Shown: positions 21,905 to 32,740, counted from the first letter of the stretch. The stretch: 64,000 nucleotides of DNA from Mantis religiosa (GCA_030765055.1 JAUKNK010000058.1:527001-591000); one strand, 5' to 3'. Translations and numbers: made by a program. The notes: generated by a model from the letters alone, not told the origin.

Positions 21905-22165
21905 GTGAATATCAAGGATTTTATATCTGTAGCGAAGTGTGCAAAATGTCAAGATTTTGGACATGTTGCCAAATATTGCACTAAGCAACAGGTTTGTGGT
22001 CATTGTGGAGAATCAGATCATGATAGAAAGGATTGTTCAAAAATTAAACAAGCTGCAATTTGTATTCCATGTAGTTTAAGGAAGAAACAGTGTGGAGGAA
22101 GAAATGAATGTCCTACTTATAAACTATTCTGGGAGAGGACAATTAATAGAACTAATTATGACTAA
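21905..22165 (+). pseudogene. R1-like ORF1 C-terminus with zinc knuckles
   Basis: The frame encodes CAKCQDFGHVAKYC and CGHCGESDHDRKDC, two CX2CX4HX4C knuckles, then a Cys-rich stretch (CIPCSLRKKQC). It ends NRTNYD-stop, a common end for R1-type ORF1 proteins, which coat element RNA. Everything upstream of the knuckles is gone and IR-pseudogene DNA is adjacent. The stop TAA overlaps the next ATG as TAATG. Confidence 0.75.
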
Positions 22166-23411
22166 TGGACCAAGTACTTAATATGAATGCTAAAAAGAAG
22201 CCTAAGAGGAATACTCCCAGTAGAATTAGAAGAAATCTAAAATGAGTTATTGAACATAAACTCAAGTTATCGCAACTAAATAGAAGTAATATGGATGATA
22301 AGGGAGTCCAAACGGACATTCCTTTTATTAAAAGTTATGATCAAATGGATATCAATACATCTTCCGACCATCAAGACAATTCTCGTGATCTTCCATTCAA
22401 GCCACAGTTACCACCTAAATGTAAAATAAATAAAAAATTTTATAATGAAGAGATGGACAAAGCGACATCAAAAACTGTATCCTTTGTAGATGAAGTTATT
22501 CCAAAACCAAAATTAATCTTTAATAAATGTGATATATTAGCATCGGAATTAAATATCCAATAAAGATACCCGTTGATTACGAAGCTATAATGGATATAGA
22601 AGAAAGCGAACACGACGTTGGTATAAAATTAGACACATCATCAAAATTCCCCATAAATTTTTATAATGGCATTGAAAATGCAATGCAACTTAGTAGATTG
22701 GAGGAAACAAAAATATTATTAGCAGCATTACGACATGTGATAAGGAAACTACATGAGAAAGGGGAATCAATTGTTTTTCCATTACCTGATGCCATTGACA
22801 GAATGGAGTTAAGGGTTCATAATATCACAACAGATCCTGAGGAATTATTAGATCTGTTACATGTAGTCTTCAGTAGAAGGAATGAAGTCTTTGATCTCGA
22901 AGAAATTTATAGCCATTTTGTTAAATGTTATGGTAAAATAATAATTGATCATAGTCAGCCTTGGCCATATTGCTATGCTCACATTAGACATGATGGTTCC
23001 ACTTATTCTAAAATTATTCAATCCAGGGCTCCTAAATCCATCACTCCTATTATCCCGAAAGTATCAAATCCATGTACCAGCACTCCATTCAAAAGCAAAC
23101 AATTCTCCCTTAAAACAAATTCCTCTAAATCCCAACCCTCTAAGAATGGTATCAATGTTTTCAAAACCCTTGTTAAAGGTGCTACCTATGAATCCCACAA
23201 TAAAAATAAATCTACATCCAGAACAGTCAGCACTAAAAAGCAAAGTAAATCTTTGAAAACATCAGCACAGCCTGGAAGTTCGAATAGTCTACATCAGAGT
23301 TCATCCTCTAGCAGATTAGTGGGACAAAATATGACAAATATGATTAAGGAATATTATCAATCAGCAGAAGGGCAGTATGCAGCACATAGTAAATATGATC
23401 AATTTAAATAA
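22165..23411 (+). pseudogene. Middle ORF of R1-like LINE, unknown function
   Basis: It starts at the ATG of the TAATG overlap and runs about 415 codons, with one internal TGA (22243-22245) and one frame change near 22565. A Lys-rich start, acidic patches and a predicted helical segment (LEETKILLAALRHVIRKL, then DPEELLDLLHVVF and EIYSHFVKCYGK) precede a Ser/Lys/Pro-rich C-terminal half (22990-23300). I recognise no domain. Its place between the zinc-knuckle ORF and the endonuclease-RT ORF, with a 14-base gap to the latter, suggests it belongs to the element. It could be an accessory nucleic-acid-binding protein. Confidence 0.5.
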
Positions 23412-23425
23412 ATCTGTTCATTGCC

Positions 23426-26400
23426 ATGAATCCTGATTGTTATAATTATTGTAAAAATTTAAGAATTGCTCAAATTAATGCCCAAAGAAGCAAATTGTGA
23501 TGGCAGAGATAAGAAAGTTGATTAAGGAATTAAATCTCGATATTATTTGCATTCAAGAACCCTATACAGCAAATGGAACATTAGTTTATTTGCCTGCAAT
23601 GGCTAGGGTAATAACTGGAGATATTAAACCCATGGCTGCAATTGTTATTGTTAATTCCAATCTCCAAGTCGTGAACATTACACAATTTTCCGATTCGCAT
23701 ACCAACTGTGTGGAAATCTCACATGAGAATGGTAAATTTATTTTAGCCAATTATTATTTTCAATGGAGTGAAGAAATAGAGCCATATATAAATAGAGTTA
23801 GGAGTATACAACATTATTTTCGGCATCATGAAATAATTCATACTATGGATTCTAATGCGAAATCATTATGGTGGTATAATGAATATAGGGATGCAAGGGG
23901 TGAGAAGATGGAAGATGTTATTTTAGAATTAAATTTGCATGTAGTAAATCAAGGTAATAATCCACCAACATTTGAAAATCGTCAAGGGGCTTCATCTAAC
24001 ATCGATTTGACACTCTGCAGTAGTAAAAGTTTAAAAAATATTTATGGATGGAAAGTAGGACAGGATATGGCTTCCAGCGATCATAGAATGATCTATTTTT
24101 ACTATACCATAAGTACTAATTCACAATTTGCCTGTCAAGATAAAAGTGGAAGAAGAAATTTTTCCCAAGCTAATTGGAATCAAGTGAAGGAGATTTTTAA
24201 TTCTTCAAATAGATGTTTTGGTGTTTTTGAATTAAATAATCTAATTTATAATATTGACTATGCTATTAAGCAATCAGTACCTCATTCGAGAGTAAAGAAG
24301 TTCTCAGACAATATTTGGAATGATGCCTTGGAAACTTCAAGGAGAAAAATGAGGAAACTTAGAAAAATTTATCAAAGATCTGTGATTGAATCAGATAGAC
24401 AAGCAAACCTAAATCGCTATAGAAATGCCAAATTTAAATTTAAACAACTATTGTTAGACACTCGACAAAAATCCTGGATCACATTTGTGGAAACCCATTT
24501 AGATAATAACACTTGGGGAATTCCTTATAAAATCATTATGGACAAGATTAAGAAACCTGAAATTTTGAATACTTTAGAAAAACATGATGGTAGTATGACC
24601 TCAAATTGGGAGGAAACCACGAAATTACTTTTGGATACTCTATTGCCCGATGACGATATATCCTCGGATAATTTCCAAAACACATTATGTCGACTTAATA
24701 TGAAATTTGTTTATAATAACTTCAATTTAATATATCCTTTTGATATATCAGAAGTAAAAGTAATCTTCAAAAAGTTAAAGAAGAAGAAGTCCTGTGGTCC
24801 GGACAATATACCGAATGAAGTCTTAATGACCCTCCATGATACGTTAATACCACAACTTACCAGCATTTTTAACGATTGTCTGTGGAGAGGATATTTTCCA
24901 GATTGTTGGAAAGAGGCTAGGGTTATTGTCCTAAAGAAAGGTTCTGATAAAGATCCGATGAAACCAAAGTCATATAGACCAATCTGCCTGTTAACCTCAA
25001 TGGGCAAGATTTTTGAACATCTAATTAATAAGAGGATAATAGAATATAGGACTATGATAGGAATGAATAATAGGCAGTATGGCTTTAGAAAAGGAAGATC
25101 TACCGAGGACGCTATCATTGATATCATGGACTCCGTGACTCGCTGTACAAATAAGTATATAATTGGATTATCAGTTGATATTTCAGGAGCCTTTGATAAT
25201 CTATGGTGGCCTTTCTTCTTTGAAAGGCTAAGAAAGCTTAATTATCCATATCCCATATATAGATTACTCTTGAGTTATTGTGATAACAGGAAAGTATATA
25301 TTCAAGGCATCAACCAGAAGATCTATAAAAGTATCAGTAAAGGTTGTCCACAAGGATCTGTTCTGGGCCCCACGTTTTGGGACATTGTGATGGAAACCTT
25401 GTTAGAAAATTTTGAAAATGATGAAAATGTAGTTAACATAATAGCATATGCGGACGATGTAATTTTTCTGATAGCAGGCGACTCAAGATTACAACTAGAA
25501 ACTAAGGCAAATTTTATATCATCAAAATTAGCCAACTGGTGTAATGAGACTAAACTGCAAATTGCTCCCCAAAAGTCATCATATACTTTATTTAAAGGAA
25601 AATTAAAACGAGATCCGATTATTAAGTATAATAATGAAAAAATTAAACGTTGTAGAGAAATAAAATACCTAGGTGTTATGCTGGATGAAAAATTTAATTT
25701 TATAAATCATGTAGAGTATGTTAGAATGAAGGCTGAAAAAGTTATGAATAAATTAGCCACAATTGTCAATATAAAATATAAAATATCCTTAAATAACATT
25801 ATCACCTATCATTATACTATTTTTGGATCAATTGTTACATATGCCGCAGCAACCTGGGCTCAAAAATTGTATAATTTGAATATCAGAAACAAATTAAGAA
25901 GTACACAGAGGAAGATCCTGCTTCGCCATACGGGTGCTGTTTGCACGACATCTACAGTAGCACTCCTTGTAACGACAGGAATATGGCCCATCGATCTTCT
26001 AATTAGATTGAGAGGTGCAATGTTCTGGTTCAAGAAAAATAATTTTGATAAAGTAAATAGTACAGTTGGAAAGGTGTGTAATACCAGACAAGATATCAAG
26101 AAACATCTATTGAAGGATTGGCAGAATGAATGGGATAGTATAAATGAAGGTAGAAGAACTCATGAATTCTTTCCATTTATAATCGAACGCTTGAAATTGA
26201 AACATGTAAAACCCACAAAAGGTCTAATTCATTTTTTGACTGGACATGGACCTTATGGTACATATTGGTATAAAGTTGAAACAGTTATTTTATGTTGTCC
26301 CCAAAGAGTTTCAAATATTGTATTATGTGAGGTTAAGTAGAGTGAGTCATGCACAGAGAAGCTATGTAAGTGGAAATGACGTCACAAAAGTGTTGAATAA

Positions 26401-27496
26401 CAAACTTATTTGGGATTGGTGTGACGCGTATATCGTAAAACGTGGACCAATCAGATATAAAAGATTTTACGTTGCCATGGAGGATATTCAATATTCCTCT
26501 AGGGGGGTCGAACTATTAGCGAAATGCTAATGTGTAGAAGAAGATGAACTGGTTATTCTTCTCCTAACAGTCACCGTGAACGGATGTAAAATTCTCTTCT
26601 TAAACGCCGTTGTGTGCGGAAGAATATAAGTCTATTCTCATAACAATCATCGAGTATAACTAGATAATCTTTACATTAAATATCATCGCTAGAAGACACA
26701 CAATTTAATTATTATACACGGTAGTGAACAACCGTATAAAACTTTTGATTCTTGCACGCATCCAGATATAAACGCGTCACATCAAGTGAATCTTGTGTAA
26801 AAATAGTGTTATAAATGTTGTATCATACATTTTGTTCGAACTGGTGTTGATTGAAGTAAGGAAATAAAAGTTTCTACATTATTTAATACAGAGAAAAATG
26901 ATTACTCATTTTACGTAAAATTTCCTTCCGCCGTACCACCCCTGTAAAAGAAGATATCTTGCTCAACCGACTGAAGTCACGCCGAGGTAAGTTGGGACTT
27001 CAAGAACCATCTATTCCATCCACCAAAATGTCGCCACATCGAGGGATATAATTACTCCATCACCCATTGACGTTGGGAATCTACCCAAACCACTTCAACC
27101 CTGTTCCAAATGGTCACCTCAACGAGGGGCATAATTCGTCATCCATCAATACGATTCGACATAAACCCAAGCAACAAAGTGAAGAAGTTAAATAGTTCCA
27201 TTTGTAATATATGTAGTAAAGTAGATAATCCAGAACATGTTTTATTTGAATGCGTTAAGTATGACCATCTAATTACTGAAGAACTAAATAAATTAAGAGG
27301 ATTTAATTTATGGAACATAATAAGAATCCCAGAATTATATAATATCTTGGCCAAATTAGCAAATACCATCAGCGAATTAGCATGGAAATCAATTCTACCC
27401 AAATGTATACCTGTTCAAGAAATTCAACCACCAATTGAATTAAGAAGATCCCAAAGACGTATTAATCCACGTAATGAAGAAAATATTATTATTTAA
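23426..27496 (+). pseudogene. R1-like ORF2: endonuclease, reverse transcriptase, zinc finger
   Basis: The natural start is probably the ATG at 23426 (MNPDCYNYCKNLRIAQINAQ). One base seems lost near 23495, after which the frame runs unbroken from 23497. The AP-endonuclease has IICIQEPYT, MDSNAKSLWW, RGEKMEDVI, SSNIDLTL and SSDHRMI. The RT has SCGPDNIPNE, SYRPICLLTS, the motif-A box DISGAFDNL, KGCPQGSVLGP and YADD. Downstream come the thumb and TGHGPYGTYWYK. The frame is then split by an insert (26277-27175) and resumes with KKLNSSICNIC...HVLFEC, a CCHC-like finger typical of R1 ends. RT and endonuclease catalytic residues are intact. A frameshift and an insertion inactivate it. Confidence 0.82.
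26277..27175. mobile_element. 899-bp insert in R1-like ORF2, solo-LTR-like
   Basis: The 5-bp repeat AAAGT occurs at 26272-26276 and 27176-27180. Removing one repeat and the insert lets the reading frame join exactly across the site (WYKV then KKLNSS), which fixes the borders. The insert carries a TATAAAAG box (near 26456), an AATAAA (near 26865) and no coding region. The duplication length and promoter/poly(A) layout suggest a solo LTR on the plus strand, but the ends (TGAAAC...AGCAAC) are not textbook TG...CA, so another non-autonomous element is possible. Confidence 0.65.
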
Positions 27497-27830
27497 GAAG
27501 GTATGGATATTAATGATTAGCAAAATATAAATAGTAGAAGAAGAGGATATTGTGTTTCCCTTGGTCGACGAGATTGGGGCAACAGGAGAACTAGAGCCGT
27601 AGCAGAATCCGAAGGTGATGCAGAGAGGATGAGGGTGGCGCAATTCCCCTTCCATGTCTACCAGTTCTGAGGAGGATACATAGAGTTCCTGCCGGCGAAT
27701 CAGGTACCCGCTTCAAGGTTGTTGGTGCAACTGATCCAGTAATGTCCAACAATCTGTATAATGAGGAGGTGATCGCAGAAATGAAAGTTTTTTAGTGTTT
27801 CAGTGTAATATAGTATCCAGTGAAATCTTT

Positions 27831-27983
27831 AGGGGAGGGACCCCCTCCCCTCAAATTAAATATAATTTTGAGTAGTGTTAATAGTATATATTTTTGGGCG
27901 AGGGGTTTGCCCCTCCCCGTGGTGTTTAAAGTGAATGATGAAGTTTATTTGTGGTTTAGTTTAGGGAGGGATTTTCCTTCCCC
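27831..27983 (+). other. Three GC-rich hairpins in LINE 3' region
   Basis: Three stem-loops stand out in AT-rich DNA. At 27831-27851 AGGGGAGGG and CCCTCCCCT form a perfect 9-bp stem. At 27900-27915 GAGGGG-TTTG-CCCCTC forms the second. At 27964-27983 GGGAGG and CCTTCCC pair with a G-U or bulge. They could be RNA structures recognised by the element's RT, by analogy with structured 3' UTRs of R1/R2 elements. Confidence 0.5.
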
Positions 27984-27985
27984 GG

Positions 27986-28300
27986 TGTAAGATGATGAGA
28001 GAAGTGTTGTAAGTAATAATGTGGTGTAGTAATGGATGAGTAAAGTTTTTTTTTTTTTTTTGGATGGTTGTTTTGTAGTGAAGGATATTGGTGAATTGAG
28101 TTATGGATTATTATTATGGATAATTTGAGTGAAAGATGAAGGAGGATTTTAATGAATTATTTTAAGAAGTGGATATTTGGAAAAATGGATTTAAGGAGTT
28201 GATTTGATAAATTATGGAGATGTTATTTTATTTAAATTTGGTGTAAAATGAGGATTGTTAAATTTTGAGAAAGTGTGTTTTGAGAAATTATAGAATAGGA

Positions 28301-28355
<55 letters not shown>

Positions 28356-29303
28356 TGTTGAAGATTTAGGAGATTTAATAGTTGAAATGTGTTTTGGTAT
28401 AATGTTAATTTGATATTTTTGTCTTAATAAGGTAAAAAATTTAAATTATAAATAGATGAAATAAATAAATTAAATTGAATTGTTTGGTTTGGTTGTTTGA
28501 AGGTTATTGTAATGGTTTAGTTTTGAAATATATGAAAGTTATTGAATGTATAATTATTGTTTGTTTAATATGTTTGAATTGTATTGTTATTTTTTGAATT
28601 TGAAATTTATATTTTATTTGATATAAAGTAGATTTGAAAAAAAAATATTGATTGTTGTAGAATTAAAAATAATAATTGAATTTGTTTGTTTGTATAAATT
28701 GATATAATGTATTTTAATTTGTTTAAAGAATTTGGAGTTAATAATTTGTAAATCCTGTGATTGTTGTAATGTAAATTTTATGAATTGTTTTTATATAAGT
28801 TTTTGGTTAAATGTTTTGTAAGTTTTTAAGAAGGTTTTTTTATCAGTTATAAGTTTTAAGTGTACTGGTTACCAGTACATTAAGTATCGGTTTCCGGTAT
28901 TGTAGTCTTATTTTGTAAATGTAGCTGGTTGCCAGTTATTTGTATACTGGATTCCAGTAAAATTTTTATCAGTTAAATTGTAAATTTTAAAATTGGTAGT
29001 TTTTGTATTTGTTTAAAATTTTCTCTTTTTTTTCTTTTAATTTTTGTTTTATTTTATTATCTGAAAAATGATTGTTTAAATTGTATTTTTGTATTTATGT
29101 GGTAGTTAATAAATTAGAATTTGGAAATCATGTCCCGGTATAAGAAATTAGGTACCGGGATTAGATTTTCAGATTTTATTTATTTATTTATTTATTTTGT
29201 AATCGTTAACCGATAAAGTTGTTATAAGTAACAGCAAACAATTTCGGATCTGGAGTTACGAAATAGCAAACTCTGGCTGTGGGTTCCACTGCAGCAACAG
29301 GTA
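27986..29303. other. T/A-rich non-coding DNA with an (AT)n tract
   Basis: The plus strand is T/G-rich with almost no C and has no coding frame. An (AT)n microsatellite lies at 28304-28351. A cluster of mini-hairpins is annotated separately. It may be the distal 3' region of the R1-like LINE or an unrelated repeat. Confidence 0.45.
28861..28959 (+). other. Cluster of four mini-hairpins with 3-nt loops
   Basis: Within 99 bases there are four stems closed by GG-NNN-CC. They are TGTACTGG-TTA-CCAGTACA (28861-28879), TATCGG-TTT-CCGGTA (28885-28899), AGCTGG-TTG-CCAGTT (28923-28937) and TACTGG-ATT-CCAGTA (28945-28959). Two stems contain a G-U-compatible pair. A fifth, TCCCGGTA...TACCGGGA, lies at 29133-29160. 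Confidence 0.6.
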
Positions 29304-29772
29304 TTACTCGACAGAGCGTTGAGGCATGTTGACCTTCAAGTGACCAGCGCTGTGATCGGCCCTTATCGGGTTTTACCTGGTCGATTAGAAGAGTAAAATA
29401 TTAGCAAGTTGATGTACAGTAAGTTACGAAACCCAAATAGAGCGATTGGAAGCTGTGTGTGTCTATATGATATGTTTTCTGGTGGCTGCCGATGTATGAC
29501 ACATTGCTGTCCAGAAGACATGATTACATCTGAACAGACTGGCAAAGCGAGAAAGCGCATCAGAAAAAATTCGCAACACAGAGATGTTTACCTGAGGTTA
29601 TCGCACATACACGGCAAGTCCAGTGTATGTATAGTGTGTTCAGATGTAATTGTCTTCTGGACATCAACTTGCTAATATTTCACTCTTCTAATCAACCAGA
29701 TAAGACCCGATAAGTGACGATCGCAGCGTTGATCACCTGAACGTCGATACGCCTCAACGCTCTGTCGATTAA
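29304..29772. mobile_element. Fold-back MITE flanked by TA
   Basis: About 469 bp with long imperfect terminal inverted repeats: TTACTCGACAGAGCGTTGAG at the left matches the complement of CTCAACGCTCTGTCGATTAA at the right, continuing for about 110 bp each side. TA dinucleotides flank both ends (29302-29303, 29773-29774), as for Tc1/mariner-type elements. A second inner inverted pair (AGAAGACATGATTACATCTG near 29512 and CAGATGTAATTGTCTTCT near 29637) adjoins the outer repeat on the right but is separated by about 90 bp on the left. There is no transposase frame. Confidence 0.75.
29545..29625 (+). repeat. Core module shared with 30355-30437 in inverse orientation
   Basis: The middle of the MITE (GCGAGAAAGCGCATCAG to the block ATCGCACATACACGGC) is about 80% similar, over roughly 80 bases, to the reverse complement of 30355-30437. 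The flanking inverted repeats are not shared. Confidence 0.6.
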
Positions 29773-29775
29773 TAC

Positions 29776-30300
29776 ATACACTGTTCGATTCCCGTGACCG
29801 ACCTACCTATCCATGGGTTTTTCGGGGGTTTACCGGGTCACTAGGCGAATGCTGGGTAGGTTAATTAAATCCCCCGAATTTCTTGTCCCTCCATTTCATC
29901 TCCATTATCATTTCATATCATCTCTCATCTGGTGGTCTCTTTCAGCGTGCAAGTGTCGGCGGGAGTCTCGGCGGTGCATGGCAGGATATGCTCTGAGGCA
30001 AACTACTCCCTCCTCAGGTAGATCGGTTGCCGCCTTCAGCTCCTCTGCTGGGACCATTTTGGGACCGCCAGCTAGGGATCTTTGGGACTCGGCTGCTGGG
30101 CTCGTTGCCTTCCCACTGCAGGGGAGCGCGTTCGTTGTCCTGGCCTGTTGGGGGAGGTCTCTATCCAAGTAAACTGTAGGGACCCTTCCCTCTTTACTGT
30201 CGTGACTCCTTGGGTCGGCCGACCTCTGTCTCCTTCGCCTCATCCTTCGTCCCGGGGATGCCCCCATTTGGGGACACAGGAACAATGGACCTAGTATTGT
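29776..30300. other. SINE-like fragment and GC-rich DNA
   Basis: Right after the MITE comes TGTTCGATTCCC, a B-box match, then GGGTTTTTCGGGGGTTTACC and CACTAGGCGAATGCTGGGTA. These resemble the body of SINE family 1 copy A in layout. It looks like a SINE that lost its A-box end, possibly to the MITE insertion. The following 29.95-30.30 kb is GC-rich with no recognised gene. Confidence 0.4.
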
Positions 30301-30354
30301 GGCCTACGTACCGAATCCCCTCCGTAAAGAAATCCCAATGCCAATACACACACC

Positions 30355-30437
30355 ACACTCGCCGTATATCTGCGATAAGCTGAGATAAACATCTCTGTGC
30401 CGCGAATTTTTGTCAATGCGCTTTCTCGCTGTTCCGT
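30355..30437 (-). repeat. Inverse copy of the MITE core module
   Basis: Reverse complement of the 29545 module, with GCGAGAAAGCGCATTG and ATTCGCGGCACAGAGATG as the best conserved blocks. No terminal inverted repeats surround it. Confidence 0.55.
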
Positions 30438-30524
30438 GTAGTAGGTAAACTCTGTGCGTACAGAACGTCGATCCCCTGACACCGGTACACGCTAAGCTAT
30501 ATCACTGCAGTCTTCTAAAGGCTC

Positions 30525-30680
30525 GTCCGCCTCGGTAGCGTAGATGGTAGCATGTCTGCCTCACGTCCAAGGAGTCCCGAGTTCGAATCTCGGTCAGGGT
30601 GACTTACCTGGATAAGGTTCATTTGAGCATCATTTCTCCCGTTTCATTCATCGTCCGATATGACTTAACCTTGGAGGACG
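30525..30680 (+). mobile_element. tRNA-derived SINE, family 1, copy B
   Basis: It is flanked by 9-bp direct repeats TAAAGGCTC (30516-30524, 30681-30689). The head has an A-box TAGCGTAGATGG and a B-box AGTTCGAATCT at tRNA-like spacing, so Pol III transcription is plausible. The tail shares CATTTGAGCATCATTTC and CGTCCGATATGACTTAACC with copy A, but about 60 bp of the body is missing. There is no A-tail. Confidence 0.75.
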
Positions 30681-30841
30681 TAAAGGCTCTATGCCTTTGA
30701 CTAGGCTAAAAAAATTTTCACATCCCAAATTGATGCCTATACACCTGCATACTGACATCAAATTCTGCCTTAATGTTCCTTACATGCTCAACCTTAGAGT
30801 ATTTTACAGACAGTTAATACCTTAAGTCCAGATTTAGGAAC

Positions 30842-31245
30842 TACGAGGCTGATCTGAAAAGTTTCCGGCCTCAACACGAACATGGCAGCACTCATAAATA
30901 AAAGCTAGTGAATTTCGTTGTCCATCCGTTGACAGTTACTCACCAAAGTTTCAGCCATTTTGGACGCTCAGTTGTTATGTAACAGTCATTTGAGTGAGCT
31001 GATGTGTTTTTATGAAAATGGACCAAATCGAATACCAAGCTGTCATTAAATATTTGTTTTTGAAAGACAATACACCTGCGCAAATCAAAAATGAGTTGGA
31101 TTCTGTGTATGGGGACTCTGCATCATCATTTACCACAATGAAATGTTGGGCAGTTGAACTTAAACGTGGCCGTAAGAGCTTAGGAGACGACGAACGTTCG
31201 GGACGTCCAACAACTGCAACTACCGACGAAAACAAGAATTTTACC
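30842..31245 (+). mobile_element. Mariner-type transposon, 5' fragment
   Basis: It begins TACGAGGCTGATCTGAAAAG, resembling mariner-family terminal repeats next to TA. It then encodes, from ATG 31015, a transposase N-terminus with a helix-turn-helix: YQAVIKYLFLKDNTPAQI, FTTMKCWAVELKRGRKSL and DDERSGRPTTATT. The RSGRP motif and KxWxxEFKRGR-like block are typical of mariner transposases. The frame ends at about 31245, so the DD34D catalytic domain and the 3' terminal repeat are missing. Confidence 0.75.
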
Positions 31246-32392
31246 TGAGGAACAGTAACAGTAATAAAATTACATTATTGATGGTATCACAACACTCCTT
31301 TTAAATTACACAATTTGCTGTATAGAAATGAACAGATGCCTCGCCCTGAGCGCCCAGGCGTAAGGATCATAAGCCACTATTGTAATAAGGTACGTATTTT
31401 CTTAAGTATATCTGTATTTTAATCAGTTTTGAATTTATGTGTGTAATCAGTAAGGGCCGGAGGGATGTGTGCTCCCATGCGATACAAGTTAGCTGCACAA
31501 GGAGCATGAATGACGTCACATGTACAGCACGACCAAATGTGCAAACGACGAAAACAAAGTAACGTAGTATTCTGCGAACTAGTGAAGTATTACCTTGCAA
31601 GTGTATGCAGACGCAAGGTCAAGATGTAGTATAAGCGACCTCTGGCGGTGAGGCGGTTGTCATGGTCACGCTGTATCCACCTGCAGTTGTTTACATGTGT
31701 AACGATTGTTTGATTTAGGCTCCAAGAGTTGTAAAATTATTTAAATATGTTTAATGATTTAAGAATCGATATGGACAGGCTAAAATGAATAAGAAAGAAA
31801 ATTGTTAAAATTCAGTAGGTCATGAGATGACGCAACATGTAAGTGATATGATGTGAATGTTTCATGATTGGTAGTGTTAAAAATGAGACTATGTAATGTG
31901 TGACGTGAACCAAAATATTAAAAATAGTTAAAACTGAGTTTCAGAAAATTGAATCGAAGAAATATCATTCTTATACAAACTGTTGTGAAAGAATGGCATA
32001 AAGTATCGCAATTAAGTTACAAGTCTGGATGTTTATAACAAAATTTATTTATTCCTGAGTTTATTTAAACAATTATTCTTTCGGTCACGACCACGGCTGA
32101 GGAAAGGGTTGTCATGTAACGACGGAAGCAACGCAGGAGATCTTTTATGTACATCAATACATCAGTGTGCCTGATCTGAACCAAGAAGTGGCAACTCTTG
32201 GCTTCATCGTCACCATCCAGCAGGGCATACTACAACCCCAGGTGCAATGCGGGACGACATCTTACACGTAGGTACGAAAACTTCTGTTCCACATGCTCGA
32301 GCGATAACAGTCCATGTACAGCATAGCACAGGCCTCTGGCCTTTAGTAATCTCGGCAGGGCCATATCCTAACAAGAAAGTGGAGGGACTCAT
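31246..32392. other. Intergenic DNA, nothing recognised
   Basis: AT-rich sequence without supported genes. The 32150-32392 part is less AT-rich and may be 3' DNA of the hAT-like fragment. Confidence 0.45.
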
Positions 32393-32740
32393 CTAAAAAA
32401 TGTTCCAGATGTTGGAGAAACGATCAGAATGCTGCAGTTGTAGATTCGCCATCCTGCTTTGGCTATCCTCAGCGTGCCTGTGATTTCTTATCCATTCTTT
32501 TAGGTAATCTCCTGGGTTCCACATATGTACCGGAGGTCTCTTAATAGCAATAAACATCAGAGATGAGGGATGGCATACAGAAAGAAAGTTCCTCAAAGGT
32601 GGCATAATTAAGTTCATCATACTGCAGCCTCTTTCACAAGCAGAGGTGCTCATAGGGTGTGTATCAATGCAAATAAAAACTGGTTTCAGTTCTTCAGGAA
32701 TTCTCTCTCCACTGTTGTCTATGAAGTCTCTGACACCCAT
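32393..32740 (-). pseudogene. hAT-family transposase C-terminal dimerisation domain
   Basis: The frame encodes THPMSTSACERGCSMMNLIM, then PPLRNFLSVCHPSSLMFIAI, then KRPPVHMWNPGDYLKEWI. The order Pro-x-Ser, CERG-x-S-x-MN, R-N, then LMFI-x-x-x-x-PP and a W-x-P-x-x-Y segment is the hATC dimerisation region, closest in style to KIAA1586/ZMYM-like domesticated or recent hAT proteins. The upstream DDE catalytic part is not present in this frame. An isolated C-terminal piece of a decayed transposon is the simplest reading. Confidence 0.6.

Larger units (their letters stand above)
21900..27985 (+). mobile_element. R1-like LINE, 5'-truncated, with extra ORF and nested insert
   Basis: The order on the plus strand is CCHC end of ORF1, a middle ORF, ORF2 (AP-endonuclease, RT, C-terminal zinc finger) and a 3' region with GC hairpins. 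The N-terminal part of ORF1 is missing, so the copy is 5'-truncated. The RT shows R1-clade features (ISGAFDNLWWPFFFERL, GCPQGSVLGPTFW, IAYADDVIF, LTGHGPYGTY). The 3' end is unclear; 27985 is chosen at the last GC hairpin. A 899-bp insert splits the C-terminal coding region. Confidence 0.8.

Noticed and set aside
29813..30172. 119-codon frame and its antisense partner
   Set aside because: They lie in GC-rich repeat-like DNA after a SINE fragment and do not resemble a protein family.
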